Shown: one piece after another, positions 17,515-26,056 of the stretch
How positions within the stretch are numbered: the stretch's first letter is position 1
How the letters are laid out: every line of letters begins with the position of its first letter
NCBI RefSeq assembly: GCF_011421635.1
Contig: NZ_WTLI01000019.1
Span: 1 to 64,000 of the forward strand
Source: Paenibacillus turpanensis
GTDB lineage: Bacteria > Bacillota > Bacilli > Paenibacillales > YIM-B00363
Reading direction: 5' to 3'
Length of the DNA stretch: 64,000 nt
Translations under genes and position numbers: made by a program
Notes under the pieces: generated by a model
The model's input: the letters and a program-made list of their open reading frames with translations, nothing else
Databases searched by the model: none
What the model was told of the DNA's origin: nothing

Positions 17515-19119
17515 TTACACCGTTTCACCGAGAAGGCGGCGGTACACAAATTGCGTATCCACTTCGTGTCCGTATCCGTCATGCGCCGCTCCGAAGAACG
17601 CCTTGCCCCCGCTGTACACCGGCACACTGCCTGGGCGGCCGGCCAGCTCCGCGGCCAAATGCAGCAGCGCCAGCGGCTCAATCGCGTCCAGCTTCGCATA
17701 AGCGAAGTCCGGCTGCGCGAGGAAGACGCGCTTGTGCAGCCGCGCGGCAACCATCGCATCGGCCGCTTCGCATGCCGCAGCGAGAAACGCCGCGCCGCCC
17801 GTGGCGCGGTAAAGCTCCAGCAGCGCGAAGATGGCGGCCGGCTCCCCGCAGGCCGAGCCGGTGAGCGCCGGGGCCCCGCCCGGCTGCTCACCGATCTCGC
17901 CGAGGCCGCGGCCCGCCGCCATGCTGCGCACAAGCTGCCACAGCTCCGGCTCCCGCGACAGCCGGTACGCCTTCGCGTAAGACCACAGCTGGATGAAGTC
18001 GGCTTTCGCCGCTGCCAGCTTCTCCCCCTGCTTGCCGTAATAGCCGTCCCGCAGCAGCTCCAGTCCGGTTAACCGCGTGCCGTCGGTCAGCACCGGATGA
18101 AAGCAGTGATCCGCCATATCATAGGAATGGCGCCCATACGCAAGCAAATCCTCGACCGCCCAGCGCAGAAACTCCGCTCCAGCCTCACCAAGCCCTTCGG
18201 CCAGCTCCAGCCGGCAAAGCGCCGCTTCCGCCGTAATGGTGTGCACCTGGCGAGCAACCGACAGCGTCGCTTCAATGACCCGATGCCCCTCCAGCTGGCC
18301 GGCAAACTGATCGATCGCGCGATCCCCCCGGCGACCAGGAAGCACGGAAATGCTGAACTGATAACCGCCCATCCCCGTTTCCGGATGGCGGGTATCCGCG
18401 TACCGCTGCGCCATACGTTTGGCCCAAAGCAGCGCTTTCTCATTGCCGTTCAGCCGGTACAGCTCCGCAGCCGCGTAATACAAATCGCTTCCCGCATTAA
18501 TAAAGGTGAGGCCCTCCGCCGTAAAAAATACTTCTTCGCCGCCGTAGACATTATCCCACACGCAGTAGCCAGCTTCACGCTCCCGCGGCTGCCCGTGACG
18601 GTTAAATTCCAGATTGCCCCAGTCTCGCACATGGCTGTCCCAGAACGCCTCAATATAACGAACCGCGTGCTGCGGATTTGCTTCATACATCAAATCATAA
18701 AAAGGATAGTGGCATTTCAGCTCATGCTGCGGACCTTTATCGGAAGCATGCACCGGCCGCTTTTCCTCCAAATCAAAAGCAAGATGGCCGCCCCAATACA
18801 GCAAATCGCCGTAACGCAGCTGATCAAGTCCATACCGTACCGCCTCAAGTGCCCGCTGCTTATATTTCGAATCGCCCGTTAAAGCGCTTAATCCGGCCAA
18901 GCTGCGGAGCCAGTTCTGCTGGTTACCCAGGTTCGAAAGCGTCCAAACCTCGCCATTCGACTTCCACCGAACCGGTTCAAACGTATCGACCTGAAACCCA
19001 TCGGCAAACAAAGGGGTTTGCTTCGCTCCGTATCGGTCCTTCGCCTGCTCCATCATATGCTCAATGCTGTCGGCCGCAATCCCGATATATGTTTTTGCCT
19101 TCTCCTGCTGTCCTTGCAT
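17515..19119 (-). CDS. probable intracellular pectate lyase-like enzyme (PL2-like, alpha/alpha toroid)
   Basis: A 534-residue cytosolic protein without signal peptide. The segment TPLFADGFQVDTFEPVRW followed by LSNLGNQQNWLRSLAGLSA resembles polysaccharide lyase family 2 (exopolygalacturonate/pectate disaccharide lyases, about 540 residues), and the repeated helix pairs with Trp, Tyr and Gly-rich turns fit an (alpha/alpha) barrel. In PL2 a catalytic Arg and a metal site act on oligogalacturonides; I cannot assign those residues with certainty. Alternatives are another toroid glycosidase or epimerase. The region 17560-18080 is much richer in G+C than its surroundings. Transcribed alone with its own terminator; no pectin cluster is adjacent, although a Tat-exported beta-helix gene lies 11 kb away. 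Confidence 0.55.
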   Translation of the reverse strand: MQGQQEKAKTYIGIAADSIEHMMEQAKDRYGAKQTPLFADGFQVDTFEPVRWKSNGEVWTLSNLGNQQNWLRSLAGLSALTGDSKYKQRALEAVRYGLDQLRYGDLLYWGGHLAFDLEEKRPVHASDKGPQHELKCHYPFYDLMYEANPQHAVRYIEAFWDSHVRDWGNLEFNRHGQPREREAGYCVWDNVYGGEEVFFTAEGLTFINAGSDLYYAAAELYRLNGNEKALLWAKRMAQRYADTRHPETGMGGYQFSISVLPGRRGDRAIDQFAGQLEGHRVIEATLSVARQVHTITAEAALCRLELAEGLGEAGAEFLRWAVEDLLAYGRHSYDMADHCFHPVLTDGTRLTGLELLRDGYYGKQGEKLAAAKADFIQLWSYAKAYRLSREPELWQLVRSMAAGRGLGEIGEQPGGAPALTGSACGEPAAIFALLELYRATGGAAFLAAACEAADAMVAARLHKRVFLAQPDFAYAKLDAIEPLALLHLAAELAGRPGSVPVYSGGKAFFGAAHDGYGHEVDTQFVYRRLLGETV

Positions 19120-19344
19120 GATTATGACACCGCCTCTTATGGATGGAAATCGTTTTCCACCATTTTAGTTCCGCTCTTCTACATTTTCAACCGGTTTGCT
19201 CGAAAAGCAATTCGATGATTATCCGAACACTCCCTTTCTACATCGTTAGACAAAAGTCAAGGGGAGGTTTTCGCTTCGTTTTCTTTTGTTTCCGCTTTTT
19301 TTCCGGTATTATGGTAAAGAATCATGTGCTTATTGGAGGATTTC

Positions 19345-20700
19345 ATGTCTTTAAAGCGTTTCTTTCAACAAATGACACCTACTCAACTGATCGTGTTTGG
19401 TTATTTGGCCTCAACTCTTGTATTTAGTATTTTGCTTTATTTACCGATCAGCTTATACGATGGAGTGCGTCTTTCCCCGCTAGACGCCTTGTTTACAGCA
19501 ACGAGCGCCATCAGTGTCACCGGGCTTACCGTTGTAAGCACAGCGGAAACCTTCAACAGCTTCGGAAAAATCGTACTGCTGCTTTCCTTCCAGGTAGGCG
19601 GAATCGGCATTATGACGCTGGGCACCTTTCTATGGCTGCTGCTTGGACGGAACATCGGCTTGTCCCACCGCCGGTTGATGATGATCGACCAAAACCGCAG
19701 CAATCTGTCCGGTCTCGTTCAACTGGCTAAAATAATAATTATGCTGATTCTTGTGATCGAAGCAATCGGCGCGTTATTGCTGGGTCTGTATTTTAAGATA
19801 TCAGGTCACTTCGAGGATTGGTCTACCGCATTTGTCCACGGTGTGTTTCACTCTATTTCCTCGTTTACGAATGCCGGCTTCGATATATTTGGCGACTCGC
19901 TGTACCGCTTTTCTGATGATTATGTCGTGCAGACGATAACGATCCTGCTGCTTGTGCTGGGCGCCATCGGCTTTCCGGTACTGATGGAGCTACGGGAGTA
20001 TGTCATAAGCAAACATGAACGTTTTCGTTTCTCACTCTATACGAAAACGACAAGCATCATGTTTATTTTGCTTATTGCGTTCGGAATGCTCAGTATTTTA
20101 GTGATCGAGGATCGCCTGTTCTTCGCCGATATTCCCTGGCATCAAAAAATGTACTTCGCCTTGTTCAATTCCGTGACGACGCGAAGCGGCGGCTTGGCCA
20201 CAGCGGATATTTCCGAGTTCAGCGTGCCGACACAAATGGTGCTCTCCTTCCTCATGTTTGTCGGAGCAAGTCCCTCCAGTGTCGGCGGCGGCATTCGGAC
20301 AACGACGTTTGCCGTCATCGTCCTGACCGTCGTTAATTACGCCATGGGGCGTCAGGAGGTAAGAACCTTCCATCGCAGAATCAAGCAAGAGGATATTATT
20401 AAAAGCTTTGTCGTATTTACCGTGGCGACGCTGCTCGTGGCAGGCAGTGCTGTTTTGCTCGACATATTTGAATCGGGCCAAGTTCCGTTCAGCGCACTGA
20501 TTTTCGAGGTATGCTCCGCTTTCGGAACAAGCGGGTTGTCGCTCGGCATCACTCCGGGTATGTCCTCAGCGGGAAAAATTGTTCTGATTCTGCTCATGTT
20601 TATCGGCCGGATCGGCGTACTTTCCTTGCTCTTTATGTTCCGCTCCAACAGAAAGCAAGTGCAAATCCGTTACCCTAAAGAAGATTTGATTATCGGGTGA
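19345..20700 (+). CDS. ktrB: TrkH/KtrB family potassium uptake membrane subunit
   Basis: Pore-forming subunit of the Ktr system, which moves K+ coupled to Na+. The 451-residue product has four M1-P-M2 repeats with the conserved filter glycines: SVTGLTVVST, SFTNAGFDIFG, TTRSGGLATAD and FGTSGLSLGITPG. The start at 19345 is set by GGAGG 7 bases upstream; an in-frame ATG 7 codons earlier lacks a site and would overlap it. Partner KtrA (the RCK ring that opens it) is not encoded nearby, as is usual for KtrD-type solitary genes. No c-di-AMP riboswitch is visible in the 225 bases upstream. A hairpin at 20741-20765 ends the unit. Confidence 0.9.
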   Translation: MSLKRFFQQMTPTQLIVFGYLASTLVFSILLYLPISLYDGVRLSPLDALFTATSAISVTGLTVVSTAETFNSFGKIVLLLSFQVGGIGIMTLGTFLWLLLGRNIGLSHRRLMMIDQNRSNLSGLVQLAKIIIMLILVIEAIGALLLGLYFKISGHFEDWSTAFVHGVFHSISSFTNAGFDIFGDSLYRFSDDYVVQTITILLLVLGAIGFPVLMELREYVISKHERFRFSLYTKTTSIMFILLIAFGMLSILVIEDRLFFADIPWHQKMYFALFNSVTTRSGGLATADISEFSVPTQMVLSFLMFVGASPSSVGGGIRTTTFAVIVLTVVNYAMGRQEVRTFHRRIKQEDIIKSFVVFTVATLLVAGSAVLLDIFESGQVPFSALIFEVCSAFGTSGLSLGITPGMSSAGKIVLILLMFIGRIGVLSLLFMFRSNRKQVQIRYPKEDLIIG

Positions 20701-20740
20701 CGTCACTTACCATTACGGCACAGCCCGTATCCAATGCAAA

Positions 20741-20772
20741 AGGGCCGGAGAAGTCTCCAGCCCTTTGTTGTT
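20741..20772. terminator. bidirectional terminator between ktrB and the DHH gene
   Basis: Stem AGGGC-GGAG/CTCC-GCCCT with one internal mismatch and loop AAGT; T-rich on the right side (TTTGTTGTT) and TTTT on the left, serving two convergent genes. Confidence 0.7.
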
Positions 20773-20832
20773 AAGCAGGTGCGCCCGAGCATGGACCGCT
20801 CCAACTCAAGAATATATGTTCTTACCTCGCAT

Positions 20833-22026
20833 TTACCGCGTTTTCCCCGCTCGAAACTGCATCAAATGCTTAACAAACCGCTCGTCTCTAACAAGCGACG
20901 CTTGATAGTTCCGCTTCATGTACATTTCCGCCTCCTCGAAGGAAGCATAGGAACCGCTCTCCTTCTCTCCGTTCATTTCCACCACCCATTCGCTGCGGTT
21001 TGCATAAATGAAGAAGAGATCGCCCTTGCGGTTGTCATATAAGCAGCCAAAAGGCGAGCCCTTTACATTGTAAACGTTACGAAAGGCATCCACCCGCACG
21101 GGCTCCAGCAGAAACGGTTCGCCGACATACAGCTTATAGGCGTCCTTCGTCAAGGAGCAGCCCGCCGCCTTCGCATGGCCCCCGCCTCCATGAACACCGG
21201 CGATTTCGGATACATCAATATGATCGTGAATCGTTCGGAAGCTTATCTTTCTGCCCCCCATATTGATAATCGCAATATAGTCGAAATGAGGATTGTCTCT
21301 CCCAAGCTCGTTGCCAAGCTCCGAATGATACGATTCCGCATGTACAATCCCGACGCAGCGCTCCTGGATAAAGGTTTGCACCAGCTCGCGGCGCTTCCTG
21401 CGGACATAACGCTCGATCTTTTCCTCTTCCATATCCAATACTTTTTGCTCAAAATCATCAAAGTCAAAGGAATCTTGACGCTGCAGACGCTCCACCATTT
21501 TTTCTTCAAACTCGTCAATGGAAAGCAAATAAAACAGGTCGTTCAACCGCTTCGCTTTCGTATTTCCCTTTTCATCCCACTCCCAAGTGTCGTACTGCCG
21601 CACCAGCTCAACATACTCGTCAAGCGCCGCGTTCGGGGTGAGTAAGCCGTGCTGAATCAAGTAGTCATAAAATAAAGAAGTAGCGGAAGCAAGACGTCCG
21701 TCATCGTACTGCACCTGCACGGAACCCCAATGATGCCGGTTCAAATGCAGCGCCGTCTTATGGTGGTCAATCAGCTTTACCTTCCCGCCTGCTTCGCTGT
21801 ATTCGGTTAAACCCGCTTCATTTTCTTCATTCACGGATAAGTCCGTAATAAACAAATAATCTGCCTGGGTCCCCTTCTCTTTGAAGGTTTCCAGGTAACG
21901 CTTCACTTGATGATCCAGCCCTTCGACAGAGTTGTAGCGCAAGTCCGCTTTCGCTCCAAAGGCACATCGTGCAACAATACCACAGCTCACGCCATCCAAG
22001 TCGTTATGCGATAAGATAAGATACAT
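20833..22026 (-). CDS. DHH family phosphoesterase
   Basis: A 397-residue cytosolic enzyme of the DHH/DHHA1 superfamily: SHNDLDGVSCGIVA (motif I), FITDLSVNE, the DHHKT signature binding two Mn ions (about 106-110), and a DHHA1 motif GVHGGGGHAKAAG near residue 290. Such enzymes hydrolyse short oligoribonucleotides, pApA/c-di-nucleotides or pAp. A C-terminal extension of about 100 residues (from VYNVKGSPFGCLYDN) goes beyond the minimal NrnA-type core and is the part most likely to set substrate choice. I chose the ATG at 22026 because the domain begins there; AGGAG is 11 bases upstream, slightly far. It converges with ktrB. Confidence 0.85.
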   Translation of the reverse strand: MYLILSHNDLDGVSCGIVARCAFGAKADLRYNSVEGLDHQVKRYLETFKEKGTQADYLFITDLSVNEENEAGLTEYSEAGGKVKLIDHHKTALHLNRHHWGSVQVQYDDGRLASATSLFYDYLIQHGLLTPNAALDEYVELVRQYDTWEWDEKGNTKAKRLNDLFYLLSIDEFEEKMVERLQRQDSFDFDDFEQKVLDMEEEKIERYVRRKRRELVQTFIQERCVGIVHAESYHSELGNELGRDNPHFDYIAIINMGGRKISFRTIHDHIDVSEIAGVHGGGGHAKAAGCSLTKDAYKLYVGEPFLLEPVRVDAFRNVYNVKGSPFGCLYDNRKGDLFFIYANRSEWVVEMNGEKESGSYASFEEAEMYMKRNYQASLVRDERFVKHLMQFRAGKTR

Positions 22027-22111
22027 GTCATCAACGTCTCCTGATTCATAGTCATCGTGAGGCTGACTTGTGAGCAAGCCATGGGTTCATTTTGCATGAA
22101 TAGGCCATGAT

Positions 22112-23566
22112 TTATTCGGATGCGGCAAGTTTCCTTCCTTCCCGGCCTTCTAAGCTTGGAATCCGTACTTCGAACGTGGTGCCCCGCCCCAACTCGCTGT
22201 GTACTGAAATCGTACCGTCGTGCAGCTCAACCAGCCGCTTTACGATGGCCAGACCAAGACCGGTGCCCCCGTATTTTTTGGATCTGCCGCGGTCCACCTT
22301 AAAGAAGCGCTCCCAGATCATCTCCTGATCCTCTGCAGAAATTCCTTCCCCTGTATCTTCAACACGAATAACGATATCTCTGCCGTCTTTTACAGCCGAT
22401 AAGGTGATCACGCCGTTTTCTGTGAACTTGACTGCATTCGTAATCAGGTTGTTAAAAATTTGCTCCACTCGATCGGGATCCGCGTAAGCTTTCGGCAGTC
22501 CCCTCTCCACCCGAAGCTGAAGCTCCGTGCCTCTTTCATTTGCTTCCGGCCCAAATTTAAACACCGATTTCTGCATCAGGGCTTCCATATCTGCTCCAGT
22601 TTTAAAAAGGGTAATTTCATTGTTTTCCATCTTCATCAGATCCAGCATATCGTCAACGAGCCGATTCATATGCAGGGTCTCATTGTACATAATTTCGTAA
22701 TACTTCGCCCTGCCTGTCTCCTCGATCAAGTCATCCTGCAGCGCCTCAAGAAAACCCTGCATGGCGGTCAGCGGAGTGCGGAGCTCATGAGAGACATTCG
22801 CTAGAAAATCACTCCGAACACTCTCCAGCTTCCGTTTTTCCGCATCAATTTTGGCCAGCTTCTCGACCATATGATTAATCGTTTCCGCCAAATCGCCGAT
22901 CTCATCCTTGGACTTAATCTCCAGCCGTTCGCTGTAATCCCCAAGCGCGATCTTGGCTGCCGCCATATCGATTGCCCGAAGCGGCCTCGAGATCGTCCAG
23001 GAAATGACGGATGCCATTGTGATGGAAACCACGAGTCCAAAAAGGGTAACCCAAAGAATCGTTTCCCGCAGGTAGGTGATCGTTTCAGATATGCCCGTAA
23101 TCGGCGCATGCAGCACGATCCCTCCGTATACGACATTGCCCTTGCCCCATGGAACGGAAACCGACAGCATCGTTTCCTTTAACCCTTCAAACTGCAAATT
23201 CAGCACGGCGTCTTCGCCTTTGGATACTTTGCGGACGATGGACGGGTCAACCGATTTGCCGACATACACCTCTTCCTTGGAGGAGGTCGCAACAATTTGT
23301 CCCATTTCGTCAAACACCCAAATTCGCGTATCGAAGGATTGATCAAAGAACATGAGCAGCTGCTTCGCATCTTCGTCCATCACCGGCATATTTTGCAGCG
23401 ACAAATTGATTTTCTTCGCCTGCCGCAGCAGCTCCGCTTTTTTCGACTCCGTAATGTAATCCTTCGTATAGTAGGAAAGCAGTAAACCTACTGCGCATAA
23501 ACCAAGCAGGACCGTTGCCGTAAAGCTGAACAGCAGCTTGCGAAAAATGCTCCGGTTAATATTCAT
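22112..23566 (-). CDS. sensor histidine kinase of a two-component pair
   Basis: A 484-residue membrane kinase: TM1 about 11-33, an extracytoplasmic sensor of about 125 residues, TM2 about 167-188, HAMP (about 189-240), HisKA with FLANVSHELRTPLTAMQG, then an ATPase domain with NLITNAVKFTENG (N), VEDTGEGIS (G1), RFFKVDRG (F) and GGTGLGLAIVKRLVELH (G2). Every catalytic motif is intact. Its ATG overlaps the response regulator stop by 4 bases, so the pair is coupled. Architecture resembles PhoR/ResE/WalK-type kinases but I cannot assign an ortholog. The stimulus is not evident; the gene just upstream of the pair, behind a terminator, encodes a Ser-rich lipoprotein. Confidence 0.9.
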   Translation of the reverse strand: MNINRSIFRKLLFSFTATVLLGLCAVGLLLSYYTKDYITESKKAELLRQAKKINLSLQNMPVMDEDAKQLLMFFDQSFDTRIWVFDEMGQIVATSSKEEVYVGKSVDPSIVRKVSKGEDAVLNLQFEGLKETMLSVSVPWGKGNVVYGGIVLHAPITGISETITYLRETILWVTLFGLVVSITMASVISWTISRPLRAIDMAAAKIALGDYSERLEIKSKDEIGDLAETINHMVEKLAKIDAEKRKLESVRSDFLANVSHELRTPLTAMQGFLEALQDDLIEETGRAKYYEIMYNETLHMNRLVDDMLDLMKMENNEITLFKTGADMEALMQKSVFKFGPEANERGTELQLRVERGLPKAYADPDRVEQIFNNLITNAVKFTENGVITLSAVKDGRDIVIRVEDTGEGISAEDQEMIWERFFKVDRGRSKKYGGTGLGLAIVKRLVELHDGTISVHSELGRGTTFEVRIPSLEGREGRKLAASE

Positions 23567-24270
23567 GCGCCAGACTCCGAGTCAAATTTGTATCCGACTC
23601 CCCATACCGTCTGCAGGCAATCTACTTTCCAAATCACCAGCTTTTCACGCAGCTTTTTAATATGTACATCCACGGTGCGGATATCGCCTAAGAAATCGTA
23701 GCCCCATACCCGTTCCAGCAGCTGCTCGCGGGTATACACGGTTCCCGGCGATTTCATCATATAAGCCAGCAGCTCAAACTCCTTCGGGCGGAGCACGATT
23801 TTCTCTCCGTTGGCCGTGACCTCACGGCGCTCCAGGTGCAGCGTTAAGCCGCCGCTTTCCAAGCAGCTCGGCGTTTCCTCCTTGGCGGCGGACTGCCTCC
23901 CCTTTTCCATCCGGCGGACGACCGCCTTTATTCGCGCCACCAGCTCACGCGGACTGAACGGCTTGGTCACATAATCGTCCGCCCCTAGCTCCAAACCGAG
24001 CACGCGGTCGAATTCATCGCCCTTAGCCGTAAGCATAATGATCGGGATGTCCGCCCGTTTGTTGATCTCACGGCATGTTTCGTAGCCGTCCATCCCCGGC
24101 ATCATGACGTCCAAAATAATAATATCAGGCTTTTCTTCCTCTAACTTATGTAAGGCGGATGCACCGTCGTGCGCTTCGATCAGTTTAATTTGCTGCTTGG
24201 CAAAATAAAGTCGGATAATTTCACGCACGTTGGGATCATCGTCAGCAATTAACACTTTGAGCCCATTCAT
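23563..24270 (-). CDS. OmpR/PhoB family response regulator
   Basis: A 235-residue regulator: receiver domain (1-120) with the acidic pocket Asp10-Asp12, phospho-acceptor Asp54 in IIILDVMMPGMDG, Thr in IIMLTAKG and Lys in YVTKPFSPREL; then a winged-helix DNA-binding domain (about 135-230) with LRPKEFELLAYMMKSPG and VDVHIKKLREKL. It is the first gene of a two-gene unit with the downstream kinase (4-base overlap). GGAGGAG precedes the ATG. Targets cannot be predicted from this window. Confidence 0.92.
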   Translation of the reverse strand: MNGLKVLIADDDPNVREIIRLYFAKQQIKLIEAHDGASALHKLEEEKPDIIILDVMMPGMDGYETCREINKRADIPIIMLTAKGDEFDRVLGLELGADDYVTKPFSPRELVARIKAVVRRMEKGRQSAAKEETPSCLESGGLTLHLERREVTANGEKIVLRPKEFELLAYMMKSPGTVYTREQLLERVWGYDFLGDIRTVDVHIKKLREKLVIWKVDCLQTVWGVGYKFDSESGA

Positions 24271-24354
24271 TTCGTACTCCTCCTCTCGTTATCCTTATCC
24301 TTTTCGCAGCTAACACTTCGTTTTAGGGGGTATTATCCATTTTTTATATAAAAA

Positions 24355-24386
24355 TAGTAAAAACGCTGCTCCGGGAGAGAGCAGCG
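24355..24386 (-). terminator. rho-independent terminator of the lipoprotein gene
   Basis: Perfect 8-bp stem CGCTGCTC/GAGCAGCG (24364-24371 with 24379-24386), loop of 7, followed leftward by TTTTTACTATTTTT. It separates the lipoprotein gene from the two-component pair. Confidence 0.8.
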
Positions 24387-24437
24387 CCTACGTATGTTTA
24401 CATGCTATTCGTCGTTACGTGGAATCCGATGTTTTGA

Positions 24438-24908
24438 TTATTTTTTCGTTTCCGTTAACTTGCTTTCGCCAGCTGTGCCCGTATCCGAACCGGAATTCGC
24501 ATCAGATTTCGCATCGGTCGAGCCTGGTCTCAAGCTGCTAGAGCTGCTAGAGCTGCTGGAGCTACTGGAGTCCGACTGACCCTTTCCCGAGAGGCTGCCG
24601 GAACCTGCTGCTCCTGTATCCTTATCGTCTGTAGCAGCTGCTCCGGAGTCTTTAGAATCCGTGCTGCTGCTCGGCGAACTCGTGGTTTCCTTGTCGGAGT
24701 CCTTCGATGCACCGCTCGATGGCAGAGAGCTGCTTGGCGAACCGGTCGACGGATCGCTGCCCCCCTCCGAAGGAAGCGTAGTGGAGGATGGTACCGACGG
24801 CTCCTCAAGTTCGCCGCCCGTAGCCGGTGTTCCGGAATTGTTATTACAGCCTGTCATTAATCCAAACGCAAGTACCGCCCCTAAAATCCCCTTCATCCAA
24901 TTCTTCAT
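24438..24908 (-). CDS. Ser-rich low-complexity lipoprotein
   Basis: A 156-residue predicted lipoprotein: signal peptide with lipobox LMTGC (Cys21), then an entirely low-complexity mature chain rich in Ser, Thr, Gly, Asp and Lys, including an uninterrupted run of 12 serines around residue 115. Part of that run is encoded by a 9-base tandem repeat at about 24533-24560, so copy number could vary. There is no folded domain; it may be a surface spacer or cell-wall-interacting tether. It is its own transcription unit upstream of the two-component genes; co-function with them is possible but unproven. Confidence 0.7.
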   Translation of the reverse strand: MKNWMKGILGAVLAFGLMTGCNNNSGTPATGGELEEPSVPSSTTLPSEGGSDPSTGSPSSSLPSSGASKDSDKETTSSPSSSTDSKDSGAAATDDKDTGAAGSGSLSGKGQSDSSSSSSSSSSSSLRPGSTDAKSDANSGSDTGTAGESKLTETKK

Positions 24909-25109
24909 CGATCATTCTCCTTTCAGCATATGCTTCTCTGTCGGTCCGAAGATTCTCTTAGGCGTTTGTTCCCCCCGACAACTATCACTTTACACGGAAA
25001 AAATGACCATTCCGTAATCAAATTGCAATCAAATCTTTAAAAAAAGTTAAAAAATGATTTGTCTGATCCCCCGGACATCACGACCCCTGCAAAATAGCTT
25101 CGCATTACG

Positions 25110-25127
25110 AAGCTTTTAACAAAGCTT
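25110..25127. promoter_or_regulatory. inverted repeat before the RHH/PIN gene pair
   Basis: AAGCTTT-TAAC-AAAGCTT, 7-base arms around 4 bases, about 34 bases before the ribosome binding site of the first gene. Its position suits autoregulation by the RHH-like product. Confidence 0.45.
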
Positions 25128-25160
25128 GTTCGATTTTGTTAGGAAAGGGGAGCTGAAGTG

Positions 25161-25514
25161 ATGGACAAAGCAACAATTCAAGAAGCTGTAAAGCAAGCCT
25201 GGGATCATCTCAAAACTTCTGCAGCCGGCTTAATGAAGGAAAATGAGAGTATTCCTAAAACGATATCCATCGAGCTTCAACCCGACGCTTACGACAAATG
25301 CAAAGAAATGGCTGAGCGCTGCCACATTTCGATTGAGGAGGCCGCTTCACGCTTGATTCATTCTTCATTAGAGGAGCTGCACTCCGCTGGCTCTATACCT
25401 GACACGCAGCGCTGGAAGCAGAATCCTCTCCTCTCCCTTGACTCAATGATCACCACCATTCACCTGCAAAAAAAGAAGGAGGAGTGCGATGACAACCACC
25501 CCACGACTGGATAA
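25161..25514 (+). CDS. ribbon-helix-helix-like protein, possible antitoxin partner
   Basis: About 117 residues. Residues about 32-75 (TISIELQPDAYDKCKEMA, then HISIEEAASRLIHSSLEEL) have the strand-helix-turn-helix pattern of CopG/RHH proteins. The C-terminal part is polar and could contact a partner. GGGGAG lies upstream; a GTG one codon earlier is equally possible. The PIN-like gene starts inside this gene's last 26 bases in another frame, giving tight coupling typical of type II toxin-antitoxin pairs. An inverted repeat lies upstream and a terminator follows the pair. The antitoxin role is inference from gene order and fold pattern only. Confidence 0.6.
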   Translation: MDKATIQEAVKQAWDHLKTSAAGLMKENESIPKTISIELQPDAYDKCKEMAERCHISIEEAASRLIHSSLEELHSAGSIPDTQRWKQNPLLSLDSMITTIHLQKKKEECDDNHPTTG

Positions 25515-25956
25515 CGCCGATTCTGTATTTATCGATCAATCTGTCATTACAGCTTTCATGGACCCGGTGCATCCAAAGTATAGGAAGGCTCGCTCGGTGC
25601 TGTACGATTTGGATGATTTAGACCGTCACTTAGTAACGACGAACGCCGTCATTTTCGACATTCACGAATGGCTGCGTAACCATTATGACTACGACCATGC
25701 TGATGCCTTTTTCCATGTGATGAACAAAGCGATTGAAAAAGAGTCCCTCAGCGTGCTCGCGGTTCCTACCGAATTAGAACAGAAGGCCAAGCAGTTCGTT
25801 GCCGAAGCGCCGCAGTTCCAATTTTCCCTAAGCGAAGCTCTTACCGTCGTCGTTATGCTGCGTTACGGCATTAAACGAATTTTTACGTTTAACAGCACCT
25901 ACAAGCAGCTCCCGGTCCTAAACCCAGAAATTAAGGTCATTCCCAGTGTTTTGTAG
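25489..25956 (+). CDS. PIN-domain-like protein with altered active site
   Basis: 155 residues with the layout of a small PIN ribonuclease: FIDQSVITAFMD (Asp16), FDIHEWL (Glu60), LSEALTVVVMLRYGIKRIFTFN. In canonical PIN toxins four acidic residues bind metal; here the third is Glu116 instead of Asp and the fourth position is Asn135 where RIFTFD is expected. It may be a weakened or inactive nuclease or a variant with different metal use. GGAGGAG is 4 bases before ATG, so translation is strong. It overlaps the upstream RHH-like gene by 26 bases, and the pair is closed by a long hairpin, forming a self-contained module. Confidence 0.65.
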   Translation: MTTTPRLDNADSVFIDQSVITAFMDPVHPKYRKARSVLYDLDDLDRHLVTTNAVIFDIHEWLRNHYDYDHADAFFHVMNKAIEKESLSVLAVPTELEQKAKQFVAEAPQFQFSLSEALTVVVMLRYGIKRIFTFNSTYKQLPVLNPEIKVIPSVL

Positions 25957-25974
25957 GCCCCAAAGCTCTAACGC

Positions 25975-26050
25975 AAATAAAAAAGACCGACTCCCGGCAT
26001 GCCCTTATCGATCGAGGCATCGTTCCCGAAAGTCGGTCCTTTTTTTTATA
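25975..26050. terminator. bidirectional terminator between PIN gene and dGTPase
   Basis: GACCGACT (25985-25992) pairs with AGTCGGTC (26031-26038) around a long, partly paired loop; the right side is followed by nine T and the left side by TTTTTTATT, so it can stop both convergent units. Confidence 0.85.
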
Positions 26051-26056
26051 ATCCGC

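Noticed and set aside
18097-18882. 261-codon rightward frame opposite the lyase-like gene
   Set aside because: Antisense shadow in GC-rich sequence with no start signal.
19120-19344. c-di-AMP (ydaO) riboswitch before ktrB
   Set aside because: ktr genes often have one, but the conserved blocks are absent and the gap is short.
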